Shown here: positions 1-6,182 of the stretch, one piece after another | Position numbering within the stretch: position 1 is the stretch's first letter | Layout of the letters: every line of letters starts with the position of its first letter | Source: Anaerolineaceae bacterium | GTDB lineage: Bacteria; Chloroflexota; Anaerolineae; Anaerolineales; Anaerolineaceae | Reading direction: 5' to 3' | NCBI GenBank assembly: GCA_011620445.1 | Contig: WOZB01000239.1 | Span: 1 to 9,980 of the forward strand | DNA: 9,980 nucleotides | Position numbers and translations under genes: made by a program | Notes under the pieces: model-generated | What the model saw: only the letters and a program-made list of their open reading frames with translations | The model's database searches: none | Told to the model about the DNA's origin: nothing

Positions 1-461
1 AAGCCCTGGCTGCCGGCATTTCTGAAAAAGTCGATGTTTTTGTCAACACAGCCTACCAGGGTAGTTGGTACATGCCCGGCAAGGAGAGTTATGTTGCTGA
101 AGTACTGAAAGATGCCGGTGCCAATTACTTATTTGCCGATAGCGTTGAAGGCACAGGTGCTTCCCCATTGGCATTTGAGGTTGTCTATGAAAAAGCTAAA
201 GAAGCCGACTATTGGCTGAATATTGGCTTTGCCTCAGATATTAAAAGTCTGGTGGCAGAAGATGCCCGTTACAGTGAGTTCAAGGCGGTTATTGAGGGTA
301 ACGTGTACAACAACAATGCGCGTGTGAACCCTAATGGAGGCACCGATTTCTACGAGGGCGGGGTAGCCAACCCTGATGTCGTCCTCAAGGACCTGGTCAA
401 GATTTTCTACCCCGAGCTATTGCCAGATTATCAGCTTTTCTATTACACAAGAGTTAACTAA
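1..461 (+). CDS. Iron-siderophore/heme/cobalamin-type ABC transporter substrate-binding protein, C-terminal part
   Basis: Partial gene. The reading frame is open from base 3 and ends with TAA at 459-461, giving 152 residues; the signal peptide and N-lobe lie outside the window. What remains matches the C-terminal lobe of the periplasmic-binding-protein family used by FecB/BtuF-type importers. It shows a strand reading VDVFVNTAYQGSW, the segment GASPLAFEVVYEKAKEADYW, the strand WLNIGFA, and a closing part with YNNNARVNPNGGTDFYEGG followed by a helix ending in FYPEL. The style (the 'FE-VY-KA--ADYW' pattern) is that of the Bacteroidetes/Chloroflexi branch of the family. In this family the protein captures an Fe(III)-siderophore, heme or corrinoid outside the membrane and delivers it to the permease. 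The permease gene starts 4 nt after the stop codon, so these are one operon. The ligand cannot be told from this fragment. Confidence 0.88.
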   Translation, partial: ALAAGISEKVDVFVNTAYQGSWYMPGKESYVAEVLKDAGANYLFADSVEGTGASPLAFEVVYEKAKEADYWLNIGFASDIKSLVAEDARYSEFKAVIEGNVYNNNARVNPNGGTDFYEGGVANPDVVLKDLVKIFYPELLPDYQLFYYTRVN

Positions 462-465
462 GCAA

Positions 466-1560
466 ATGAGTAAGCCATCCACTCAAACAGTGTTAGCGGA
501 GAAACCTTTCCGGGAAGTCAAACCCAGGCATTTTTTGGGATGGATGGCTGCGTTTCTCCTGATATTCGCCTTGGTTTTCATCCTTGATCTGAGTTATGGC
601 AGTTCAAAGATCCCTGCCGGCTATATTGTTCGCATCCTCAGCGGGGCCCAAACTGACATGCCAATCTGGCGGGACATTGTTCTCAATATCCGCCTTACCA
701 AGGCGCTTACCGCTGTCCTGGTTGGCTCTGGTCTGGCAGTATCTGGTTTGTTAATGCAAACCTTTTTTCGCAATCCACTTGCTGACCCATTTATTCTGGG
801 TATTAACTCCGGGGCTTCACTTGGCGTCGCGCTCGCGATCCTCAGTGTGGGGACAGTCGGATCACTGTTTATGACCCAGATCAACACCCTTGGAGATTTA
901 GGGGTTGCGGCAGCCGCCATCTTTGGAGCAGCCCTGGTTTTTGGGTTGGTGATGCTGGTTGCCAGAAACGTAAAATCCTCGAATACACTACTTATCCTGG
1001 GTTTGATGTTCGGCTATGCTACATCGGCGCTGGTTAGCTTGCTGATCTACTTCAGCCTACCGGAGAGAATCCAGGCTTATATGATCTGGACTTACGGATC
1101 TTTCGGCGGTGTAACCTGGAGTCAACTCAAAGTCATGGCCCCGGTAATGCTGGTAGGCCTGGTTATAGGCAGCCTTTTAGGGAAGAGCTTGAACGCGTTA
1201 TTACTAGGGGAAGATTATGCCAGGTCATTAGGCCTGAATATTGGCAGGACGCGCTTTTTTATCCTACTGGGGGCTTCCATCCTGGCAGGCGCGGCTACCG
1301 CTTTCTGCGGTCCGATTGGTTTTCTCGGTGTAGCAATTCCCCATATAGCGCGGAATCTGCTGCGGACTTCAAACCATAAACTGTTGTTGCCAGCAGTATT
1401 GGTTTTAGGCGCTTGCGCAGCATTGCTTGCGGATGTACTGACTCAATTACCCGGCACCGCCTTCATATTGCCTGTTAATGTGATTACTTCGCTCTTTGGA
1501 GCGCCGTTTGTCCTCTGGATAATTCTCAGGCGCAAAGCCGGATCTGGAGTAAGCATATGA
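466..1560 (+). CDS. FecCD/BtuC-family ABC transporter permease
   Basis: Inner-membrane permease subunit (364 aa, a normal length for FecCD proteins, which have about 10 membrane helices and work as homodimers). Family hallmarks are visible. Residues 76-120 carry RLTKALTAVLVGSGLAVSG, then LLMQTFFRNPLADPFILG and INSGASLG. Residues 282-296 carry GPIGFLGVAIPHIAR, the coupling region that contacts the ATPase, and the C-terminal part has LPVNVITSLFGAPFVLWIILRR. The frame is open further upstream to 376, but that stretch is the antisense-frame shadow of the binding-protein gene. ATG 466 fits because it lies 4 nt past the previous stop and begins a short polar N-terminus before the first helix (about residues 23-42). 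Its ribosome-binding site is weak (AAGAG at 449-453, 12 nt away), so translation is probably coupled to the upstream gene. The TGA stop overlaps the ATG of the ATPase gene. Confidence 0.93.
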   Translation: MSKPSTQTVLAEKPFREVKPRHFLGWMAAFLLIFALVFILDLSYGSSKIPAGYIVRILSGAQTDMPIWRDIVLNIRLTKALTAVLVGSGLAVSGLLMQTFFRNPLADPFILGINSGASLGVALAILSVGTVGSLFMTQINTLGDLGVAAAAIFGAALVFGLVMLVARNVKSSNTLLILGLMFGYATSALVSLLIYFSLPERIQAYMIWTYGSFGGVTWSQLKVMAPVMLVGLVIGSLLGKSLNALLLGEDYARSLGLNIGRTRFFILLGASILAGAATAFCGPIGFLGVAIPHIARNLLRTSNHKLLLPAVLVLGACAALLADVLTQLPGTAFILPVNVITSLFGAPFVLWIILRRKAGSGVSI

Positions 1561-2615
1561 AGCCCAAGGTTCTCACTACCAGGGATTTGAGCATCGGATA
1601 CCGCTTGGGGGGTCAGGAGAGCCGACTGGTAGCCAGCGGCCTAAAACTTAGCCTGATTGAAGGGGAATTGGTCTGTTTGATAGGTCCCAACGGGGTAGGT
1701 AAGACCACCCTTTTGCGCACTTTGGCGGCCTTGCAAAAACCCCTGGCTGGACAGGTGGAATTGGGGAACAAGTTATTGGCACAAATGCAGGAGAAAGAAA
1801 TTGCCCGAACTATCAGCCTTGTGCTCACAGACCCCGTAGAAGTTGGGCAAATGCGCGTGGAGGAACTTGTGGGAATGGGGCGCTTCCCATACACCAACTT
1901 TTTTGACAGCCTTAATGCGTCAGATGAGCGGGTTGTCAGGGATGCCATGCGTTCCGCTGATGCTGAAAACTTGAAAGGGCGTTTCTTTACGGAATTAAGC
2001 GATGGCGAACGGCAGCATGTCATGGTTGCCCGAGCTCTAGCCCAGGAGCCAAAATTGATGATCCTGGACGAACCGACGGCTTTCCTTGACTTGCCCGGTA
2101 GGGTGAAAATGATGCTGATGCTGCAAAAACTTGCCCACCAAGAAGGTAAAGCCGTCTTGTGCTCGACTCATGACCTTGACCTGGCACTCCAGGTTGCCGA
2201 TTGGATCTGGTTGATGGATCGTGACGGCAGCATTACGCAAGGTTCCCCCGAGGATTTAGTGCTTAGAGGTGAATTTGGCAAAACGTTTAATCGCCCCGGC
2301 GTGGAATTTGACCCTGGTTCAGGTAAATTCAAAACCGAGGTAGTAAGCCACCAGAAGCTTATCCTGCGAGGGGGCGGAATTGAAAAGTTCTGGACCATGC
2401 GGGCCTTGATCCGGGTGGGATTTGATGTTTTGGAGGAGGGGGAAAGCGGTTTACCCCTGGTGGAAGTTGTGATGGAGGATGGAAGGCCTTCCTGGCGTTT
2501 AAAACAAAATGGAGGCGTAATTTCACATTCCTCCATCTATTCTTTGGTCTGTGCCTTAAGCGAAGAAAATCAGAACCTTATCTCAGAAACGGCTCCGCAA
2601 AAAGCACGATTGTAA
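1557..2615 (+). CDS. FecE/BtuD-type ABC transporter ATP-binding protein with C-terminal extension
   Basis: ATPase that powers the importer above (352 aa; typical FecE/BtuD proteins are about 250-265 aa). It has Walker A GPNGVGKT (43-50), signature LSDGE (147-151), Walker B LMILDE (167-172) and switch His205 (STHD). Two deviations stand out. The Q-loop position, usually Gln, reads VLTD with Thr91; the signature is LSDGE, not LSGGE. After about residue 245 there is an additional region of roughly 100 residues with GGGIEKFWTMRALIRVGFDV, which to my recollection also occurs in Bacteroidetes/Chloroflexi relatives; its function is unknown to me. ATG 1557 is chosen from the 4-nt ATGA overlap with the permease stop and GGAG at 1546-1549 with 7-nt spacing. 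The last 38 bp overlap the 3' end of the convergent carrier gene. The substrate (siderophore, heme or cobalamin) is unresolved. Confidence 0.92.
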   Translation: MKPKVLTTRDLSIGYRLGGQESRLVASGLKLSLIEGELVCLIGPNGVGKTTLLRTLAALQKPLAGQVELGNKLLAQMQEKEIARTISLVLTDPVEVGQMRVEELVGMGRFPYTNFFDSLNASDERVVRDAMRSADAENLKGRFFTELSDGERQHVMVARALAQEPKLMILDEPTAFLDLPGRVKMMLMLQKLAHQEGKAVLCSTHDLDLALQVADWIWLMDRDGSITQGSPEDLVLRGEFGKTFNRPGVEFDPGSGKFKTEVVSHQKLILRGGGIEKFWTMRALIRVGFDVLEEGESGLPLVEVVMEDGRPSWRLKQNGGVISHSSIYSLVCALSEENQNLISETAPQKARL

Positions 2616-3828
2616 TCCCAAAAATTATCGCGGTCATACCAATTGCCAGTACATTTTGGTAGGTTTTGTTCTTCCACTTTCCCATAATGCTCTTGTTATT
2701 GGCAAGGATAAGCACTAATACCAGTAAGATAGGCAGCAGAATACCATTTAGACTCTGAGAGTAGAGCATAAACTGGAATAGCGACCTGCTAGGGACAAAG
2801 AGGATTGAAAAAATGCTGAGAATGGTAATGATGCTAAAGGTCGAATAAAAGGCCGGAGCTTCCTTCATTGGGCGGTTCAGACCTCGCTCAAAACCGAATG
2901 CTTCGCACATAGCGTAAGTGGTTGACAATGGCAGTACGGAAATTGAAAGCAGTGAAGCCCCAAGCAGGCCGACAGCAAAAAGGATTCTGGAAGCACTTCC
3001 GGCTAAAGGCTCAAGTGCGATGGCCGCTTCTGTGGCATTGGTAACCAAGATTCCCCTGGTGAAAAGTGTTGCAGCAGTAGTTATGATGATGAAGGCAGAA
3101 ATGATATTACCCCAACCTGCCCCAAAGGCGACATCAATTTTGGTATCGCCATATTGGTCCATGTCCACACCTTTGTCAGCCACCGACGCCTGCAAATAGA
3201 AGATCCCCCAGGGGGTGATAGTGGTGCCGATGACAGCCAGGAGGGCCAGTATGTATTCGTTATTGAACTCTATATGAGGTATGAGCGCCGCCTGGACGAT
3301 CTCACCCCAATTTGGCTTAATGATGAATACCGTTGCCACATATGCCAGGGCAGAGAGGCAGAGGACCAGCATGACCTTTTCTACCTTGTTATAGCCACCC
3401 TTGAGGACTAAAAGCGTGATGAGCAACCCAGACAGCGGAACTGTAATGAAGCGGCTGATACCAAAAAGCTCTCCGGCCGCGGCGATGCCCGCAAACTCAG
3501 CTATAGTAGTACCCAGGTTAGCCAGGAGCAAACAGAACATGGCAAAGGTGGTTGTTTTTACGCCGAAGCGTTCCCGGATGAGGTCGGCAGTGCCCTTACC
3601 GGTGACCGCGCCCATGCGAGCAGCCATTTCCTGGATGACCAATTCTCCAATCGTGATGAGGACGATAACCCAAAGAAAGCCATAGCCGTAACGAGAGCCG
3701 GCCATGGAATAGGTTGCGATACCCGGGGCATCATTATCAGCACTGGCAGTAATTAAGCCAGGGCCAATAATCGCAATAAAGGTCACAAATCGGGCAAGCC
3801 AAAGTGGAGTCCTGATCTTTCGATGCAC
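2578..3828 (-). CDS. NRAMP-family (SLC11) divalent metal transporter, NRMT-like, probably Mg2+
   Basis: Integral membrane carrier (416 aa) with 11 recognisable hydrophobic segments (about 13-30, 47-68, 94-120, 127-143, 150-170, 189-212, 237-257, 283-305, 328-345, 350-375, 393-412), as in NRAMP/MntH. The first helix has GPGLITASADNDAPGIAT. Against the canonical GPG...DPGN motif, Asp33 is kept but the following PGN becomes APG, losing the metal-binding Asn. In helix 6 the canonical MPH becomes TPW (GTTITPWG, 201-208), so the methionine that favours transition metals is Thr205. Loss of that methionine is the published mark of NRAMP-related Mg transporters (NRMT), which carry Mg2+ and Mn2+; assignment to that clade is inferred from these motifs. 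The gene lies 9 nt after a soluble MgtE-type Mg sensor, which supports Mg. ATG 3828 has a strong SD (GGAGG at 3833-3837). Mn2+ remains possible. Confidence 0.88.
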   Translation of the reverse strand: MHRKIRTPLWLARFVTFIAIIGPGLITASADNDAPGIATYSMAGSRYGYGFLWVIVLITIGELVIQEMAARMGAVTGKGTADLIRERFGVKTTTFAMFCLLLANLGTTIAEFAGIAAAGELFGISRFITVPLSGLLITLLVLKGGYNKVEKVMLVLCLSALAYVATVFIIKPNWGEIVQAALIPHIEFNNEYILALLAVIGTTITPWGIFYLQASVADKGVDMDQYGDTKIDVAFGAGWGNIISAFIIITTAATLFTRGILVTNATEAAIALEPLAGSASRILFAVGLLGASLLSISVLPLSTTYAMCEAFGFERGLNRPMKEAPAFYSTFSIITILSIFSILFVPSRSLFQFMLYSQSLNGILLPILLVLVLILANNKSIMGKWKNKTYQNVLAIGMTAIIFGITIVLFAEPFLR

Positions 3829-3832
3829 AAGG

Positions 3833-3837
3833 CCTCC
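3833..3837 (-). promoter_or_regulatory. Shine-Dalgarno of the NRMT-like gene, abutting the upstream stop codon
   Basis: On the minus strand the junction reads TAAGGAGG-CCTT-ATG. The TAA stop of the MgtE_N/CBS gene (3838-3840) runs directly into the full anti-SD match, and the carrier's ATG follows 4 nt after GGAGG. This fixes the carrier's start and implies translational coupling: ribosomes ending on the sensor gene sit on the carrier's SD. Confidence 0.8.
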
Positions 3838-5103
3838 TTATCTTGCCGCGAAACGTGGCAGTTTTTTCTTCCAGGCTGTCGGAAGAACGGTATCAAGAGC
3901 ATCGTCAACAGTAACGATGCCAAGCATCTTTTTCGTTTCAGGGTCAACAACAGGGATGGCCATCAGGTCATATTTGGCGACGAGATAGGCGGTTTCTTCC
4001 TGGGAAACCAGAGGACCTACCACCACTGGATCGTCATCAAACCATTTGGAGACGGGAGAGCCGAGTGGGGCAGTGACCAGATCCCGCAAACTGATAACAC
4101 CCTTGAGGCGCTCTTTTTCATCAAGAATATAGACGTAAAACATAAATTCGTCTTTAAGAGCGTCTTCGTTGGAGCGCAGGTAGGAAAGGGCTGCTTCGAC
4201 GGTGTAGTTATCAGGAATGCGGGCGAATTCAGTTGTCATGATGCCGCCGGCGGTATCTTCAGGATAAGCCAGCAATTGGCGTACATCTTCTTCGTCCTCA
4301 TCTTCCATGAGGTTAAGCAATTGCTCACTGGACTTATCATCCATGTCACCGAGGAGGTCAGCCGCTTCATCTGGGTCCATTTTCTCCAGGATGTCAGCAG
4401 CACGTTCAGGATGCAGGTGTGAAAGAACGCTCAACTGAACTTCGGTAGAGGCTTCTTCAAGCGTATCAGCAAGCTGTTCATCGGAGAATCCCTGCAGCAG
4501 GGCTTTACTGGTGTGATGGTCGAGGTCATCTAAGATGGCTGCAATATCGGCCGGGGGCATTTGAACCAAACGAGATTGGGAGACCGAGAGCCGCAAGGGG
4601 TCATCATGCTCGATGGAAGCCACAGTTTCCCATGGGATCACCTGCGTCTTATCCTCTTTGTTGAACAGGCGGGCAATGGCGCGATTGACGCTTTCGAGCC
4701 CCAAGCGCCGGAAGAGGCCGTTAGCACTTGCATCTACGCCGGTGAGCAAGAAGGCCTCGCCTTTGCGTCCAATCTGCAGGTCATTCACGCGGACAAGGCG
4801 TTTGCCTTCCGTATCCACGATTTGCTGGTCCATAACCCGTTCGTTTAGATAAAGTTCGTGCCCTTTAGGGGTGAAAGGTTTAAGTTTGGTTTGATCAACT
4901 TTAAGGGTAATACTCGGCCAAAGCGTGGCAACCTGCGACATATCCACAAAGTCAGCCGATTCAATGTGATTCTTCAAAGACAGTGCCGCCAGAGGAGGCA
5001 TGTTCTCTTCGGTCCCATTGACCAGGATGTCTTTTACTTTACCGACTTTATGGCCGAACGCGTCCCACACGGGTTGGTTTATAAGCTGGCTGAAATAGAT
5101 CAT
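3838..5103 (-). CDS. Soluble PRC-barrel / MgtE_N / CBS-pair protein (MgtE-like Mg2+ sensor without channel domain)
   Basis: Cytosolic protein of 421 aa with no membrane segment. Residues about 1-170 look like two PRC-barrel-type beta modules (for example KVGKVKDILVNG at 19-30 and RLVRVNDLQIGRKGEAFLLTGVD at 102-124). Residues about 180-280 match the MgtE N-terminal superhelical domain (PPADIAAILDDL, HPERAADILEKMDPDEAADLLGDM, then the acidic run MEDEDEEDV). YPEDTAGGIMTTEF (280-293) is the MgtE-style link into two CBS domains (about 288-345 and 350-410; VYILDEKERLKGVISLRDL and AIPVVDPETKKMLGIVTVDD). In MgtE these parts bind Mg2+ and gate the channel; here the channel is missing. I infer a Mg2+-responsive regulator of the carrier encoded 9 nt downstream. 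ATG 5103 is preferred over a TTG at 5115 because GAGG (5110-5113) lies 6 nt before it. Confidence 0.88.
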   Translation of the reverse strand: MIYFSQLINQPVWDAFGHKVGKVKDILVNGTEENMPPLAALSLKNHIESADFVDMSQVATLWPSITLKVDQTKLKPFTPKGHELYLNERVMDQQIVDTEGKRLVRVNDLQIGRKGEAFLLTGVDASANGLFRRLGLESVNRAIARLFNKEDKTQVIPWETVASIEHDDPLRLSVSQSRLVQMPPADIAAILDDLDHHTSKALLQGFSDEQLADTLEEASTEVQLSVLSHLHPERAADILEKMDPDEAADLLGDMDDKSSEQLLNLMEDEDEEDVRQLLAYPEDTAGGIMTTEFARIPDNYTVEAALSYLRSNEDALKDEFMFYVYILDEKERLKGVISLRDLVTAPLGSPVSKWFDDDPVVVGPLVSQEETAYLVAKYDLMAIPVVDPETKKMLGIVTVDDALDTVLPTAWKKKLPRFAAR

Positions 5104-5125
5104 GTTGCACCTCAATCAGGTTACA

Positions 5126-5155
5126 GATTTGGAACCAACGTTGGGATTTGGGAAC
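5126..5155. repeat. Direct repeat GATTTGG(G)AAC flanking a 10-bp palindrome
   Basis: Seen directly on the + strand: GATTTGGAAC (5126-5135), then the perfect palindrome CCAACGTTGG (5135-5144), then GATTTGGGAAC (5145-5155). The block sits 23-52 bp upstream of the MgtE_N/CBS start codon, inside the presumed transcribed leader. It could be an operator or RNA structure near the ribosome-binding site; no known binding protein is recognised, and chance is possible. Confidence 0.4.
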
Positions 5156-5159
5156 GCAA

Positions 5160-5195
5160 GGGCAATCGCCAGCCCCTGCCCATGTTCTTACATGG
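5160..5195 (-). promoter_or_regulatory. Two overlapping small hairpins at the end of the candidate leader ORF
   Basis: On the minus strand, stem 1 is CCATG-TAAGAA-CATGG (5195 to 5180), with the stop codon TAA of the candidate 35-aa ORF in its loop. Stem 2 is GGGCA / TGCCC (5181-5177 with 5164-5160) around a 12-nt loop. The stems share bases 5180-5181 and so cannot form together. Such an arrangement could let ribosome position at the leader stop choose between structures. The stems are only 5 bp each, there is no U-tract, and no riboswitch class is recognised, so a regulatory role is a hypothesis. Confidence 0.3.
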
Positions 5196-5295
5196 AAGTG
5201 TGGGACTGGGTGATAAGCTGCCCTCCAGGCGTTGCGGGGTCCTCTGAAGGGGCCTCGGGGAGGTTCTCAATTCCAGTCAACGATACTTGTTCCAT
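5188..5295 (-). CDS. Candidate 35-aa leader peptide or small ORF upstream of the Mg module
   Basis: Short ORF, ATG at 5295 to TAA at 5188-5190, lying 84 nt upstream of the MgtE_N/CBS gene on the same strand. The middle of the peptide (LPEAPSEDPATPGG, residues 12-25) alternates Pro with Glu/Asp; the tail is polar and there is no Cys. In enterobacteria the leader MgtL (EPDP near its N-terminus) senses low Mg2+ because Pro/acidic stretches destabilise the translating ribosome. This ORF resembles it in composition and in position before a Mg-transport operon, not in sequence. AAAGG lies 10 nt before the ATG, but a start from the TATAAT at 5314-5319 would leave only about 12 nt of leader, cutting into that AAAGG. 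Alternatives are a small peptide substrate of the MNIO-like enzyme encoded about 90 bp upstream, or an untranslated region. Confidence 0.35.
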   Translation of the reverse strand: MEQVSLTGIENLPEAPSEDPATPGGQLITQSHTSM

Positions 5296-5313
5296 AGTGA
5301 AATAACCTTTGTA

Positions 5314-5319
5314 ATTATA
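5314..5319 (-). promoter_or_regulatory. Perfect -10 box (TATAAT) for the MgtE_N/CBS - NRMT operon
   Basis: The minus strand reads TATAAT at 5319-5314 in the AT-rich gap after the MNIO-like gene. No good -35 box is found at 16-18 bp (the best is CTCCCA at 5343-5338, 3 of 6 matches); TTGAAA at 5351-5346 is too far away (26 bp). Transcription would begin near 5307, leaving a leader of about 200 nt before the MgtE_N/CBS start. A weak or activator-dependent promoter would fit. Confidence 0.4.
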
Positions 5320-5350
5320 CTTCAAGGAAGAGGTAAATGGGAGAGTTTCA

Positions 5351-5370
5351 AGTTTTGGAAAGTTCTGGAA
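5351..5370. repeat. Tandem imperfect 10-bp repeat
   Basis: AGTTTTGGAA (5351-5360) is followed directly by AGTTCTGGAA (5361-5370), one mismatch apart, in the gap between the MNIO-like gene and the Mg operon and upstream of the TATAAT box. One turn of DNA per repeat is compatible with a regulator site, but there is no independent support. Confidence 0.3.
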
Positions 5371-5388
5371 GGAAAAATTTGAAAGACT

Positions 5389-6180
5389 TCAGCTCAAATC
5401 TTTAAATAGTTTTTGGAGCTTTGGAACTTGTTCCAGCAAGTGTTTGCTGTGCGTTCGCCAGCTGAAAATATTTCCCACGCCCCCGTATTCGAAAGCTACG
5501 ATGCGCGGTGTATTCCAATTCTTTGAGCGGATTTGCTCAGCTGCCCAGGATGTAGGTTCCCAATCAGTTTCCTGCATATCAAAATGATCCTCAGGGTAGG
5601 TACAATAGGTTTTGATGCCTGTAACGTGCAATTCTACCAGGCGTGCCGTAGGTAATGCCCTGATATAGGCTTGATAATCTTGTCCATAATTCATGGCTGT
5701 GATGCGGGCATGGGAGAGATCCAGCAGTAAACCGGTATCGCTTTTGAGAATGAATTCCGCCAGCAAATCGGGAAAGCGGGATATTGCCCAGGCTGGCATT
5801 GCAGGCTCAGCCGGTAAATTTTCGCAGATGATTTCATAACCCGGTAACTTGCTTCGCAGCAGCTCAAGATCGCGCATCCAAATATCCAACTGCAGGTGAT
5901 GTTCTTTTTGGCTGTCAGAATAGTTGGGTAAAGACCCCCATAGGTGGCAATTAAGGTGGGGTGTTTGGGTCAATTCCAAACAGGTTTTGATATTCTGGAA
6001 ATTCAAGGTATCCAGGCTGCCATTGCCAAGCGCAATTTCATTATGCGTATAACAATGGCTCAGTTTTTGCCCGAAGTAGATGATGTTCGTCCACTCCGGG
6101 CATTTAATCAAATCAACAGTAAGTGAGCCAGCCTTAATCAAGTTCTCGAGGGGAACCGAATAATTAACTGCGAAGCGCAT
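5389..6180 (-). CDS. DUF692/MNIO-like TIM-barrel protein (possible metal-dependent peptide oxidase)
   Basis: Protein of 263 aa, close to the usual 270-290 aa of DUF692 (MbnB/TglH/ChrH, 'MNIO') TIM barrels. Recognisable elements in order: HLNCHLWG (75-82), where the family has a His-containing strand; IICENLP (117-123), matching the family's Glu-Asn strand; GLLLDLSHARITAMNYG (150-166), matching the LLLDVNN segment; ALPTARLVELHVTG (175-188), matching ALP--RV-IHLAG; and VAFEYGG (228-234), at the final Glu strand. Likely metal ligands are H79, E120, D154/H157, E183/H185 and E231. The second His of the family's HLAGH motif is not seen (HVTGIK here). MNIOs use two or three irons to rework Cys, Asn or Asp residues in peptides; no partner protein or Cys-rich precursor is present. 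The ATG lies just after the exporter's TGA; TTG at 6186 (ATGA-like overlap, GGAG 4 nt away) is an alternative start. A sugar-isomerase-like barrel is the other possibility. Confidence 0.62.
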   Translation of the reverse strand: MRFAVNYSVPLENLIKAGSLTVDLIKCPEWTNIIYFGQKLSHCYTHNEIALGNGSLDTLNFQNIKTCLELTQTPHLNCHLWGSLPNYSDSQKEHHLQLDIWMRDLELLRSKLPGYEIICENLPAEPAMPAWAISRFPDLLAEFILKSDTGLLLDLSHARITAMNYGQDYQAYIRALPTARLVELHVTGIKTYCTYPEDHFDMQETDWEPTSWAAEQIRSKNWNTPRIVAFEYGGVGNIFSWRTHSKHLLEQVPKLQKLFKDLS

Positions 6181-6182
6181 GC

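Noticed and set aside
376..465. Longer start for the FecCD permease
   Set aside because: The extension lies entirely inside the coding end of the binding-protein gene in another frame and adds a non-family N-terminus; ATG 466 fits the operon spacing.
2578..2660. Bidirectional rho-independent terminator at the convergent gene ends
   Set aside because: No GC-rich stem followed by a T-run was found on either strand.
3154..3411. + strand ORFs within the carrier, sensor and exporter genes (for example 3154-3411, 3823-4422, 4858-5247)
   Set aside because: They are antisense to well-supported genes, show no family motifs, and their low-complexity composition is what antisense frames of these genes give.
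5104..5115. TTG start adding four residues to the MgtE_N/CBS protein
   Set aside because: This TTG overlaps the GAGG that serves as Shine-Dalgarno for ATG 5103; the ATG is the better start.
5104..5313. M-box (ykoK) Mg2+ riboswitch in the leader of the Mg operon
   Set aside because: The location would be ideal, but the conserved M-box core segments are not present on the minus strand, and only short stems can be drawn.
5341..5388. Terminator after the MNIO-like gene
   Set aside because: TTTCAA and TTGAAA can pair on the minus strand but enclose a 27-nt loop with an AT-rich 6-bp stem; this is not a credible terminator, so read-through into the Mg operon remains possible.
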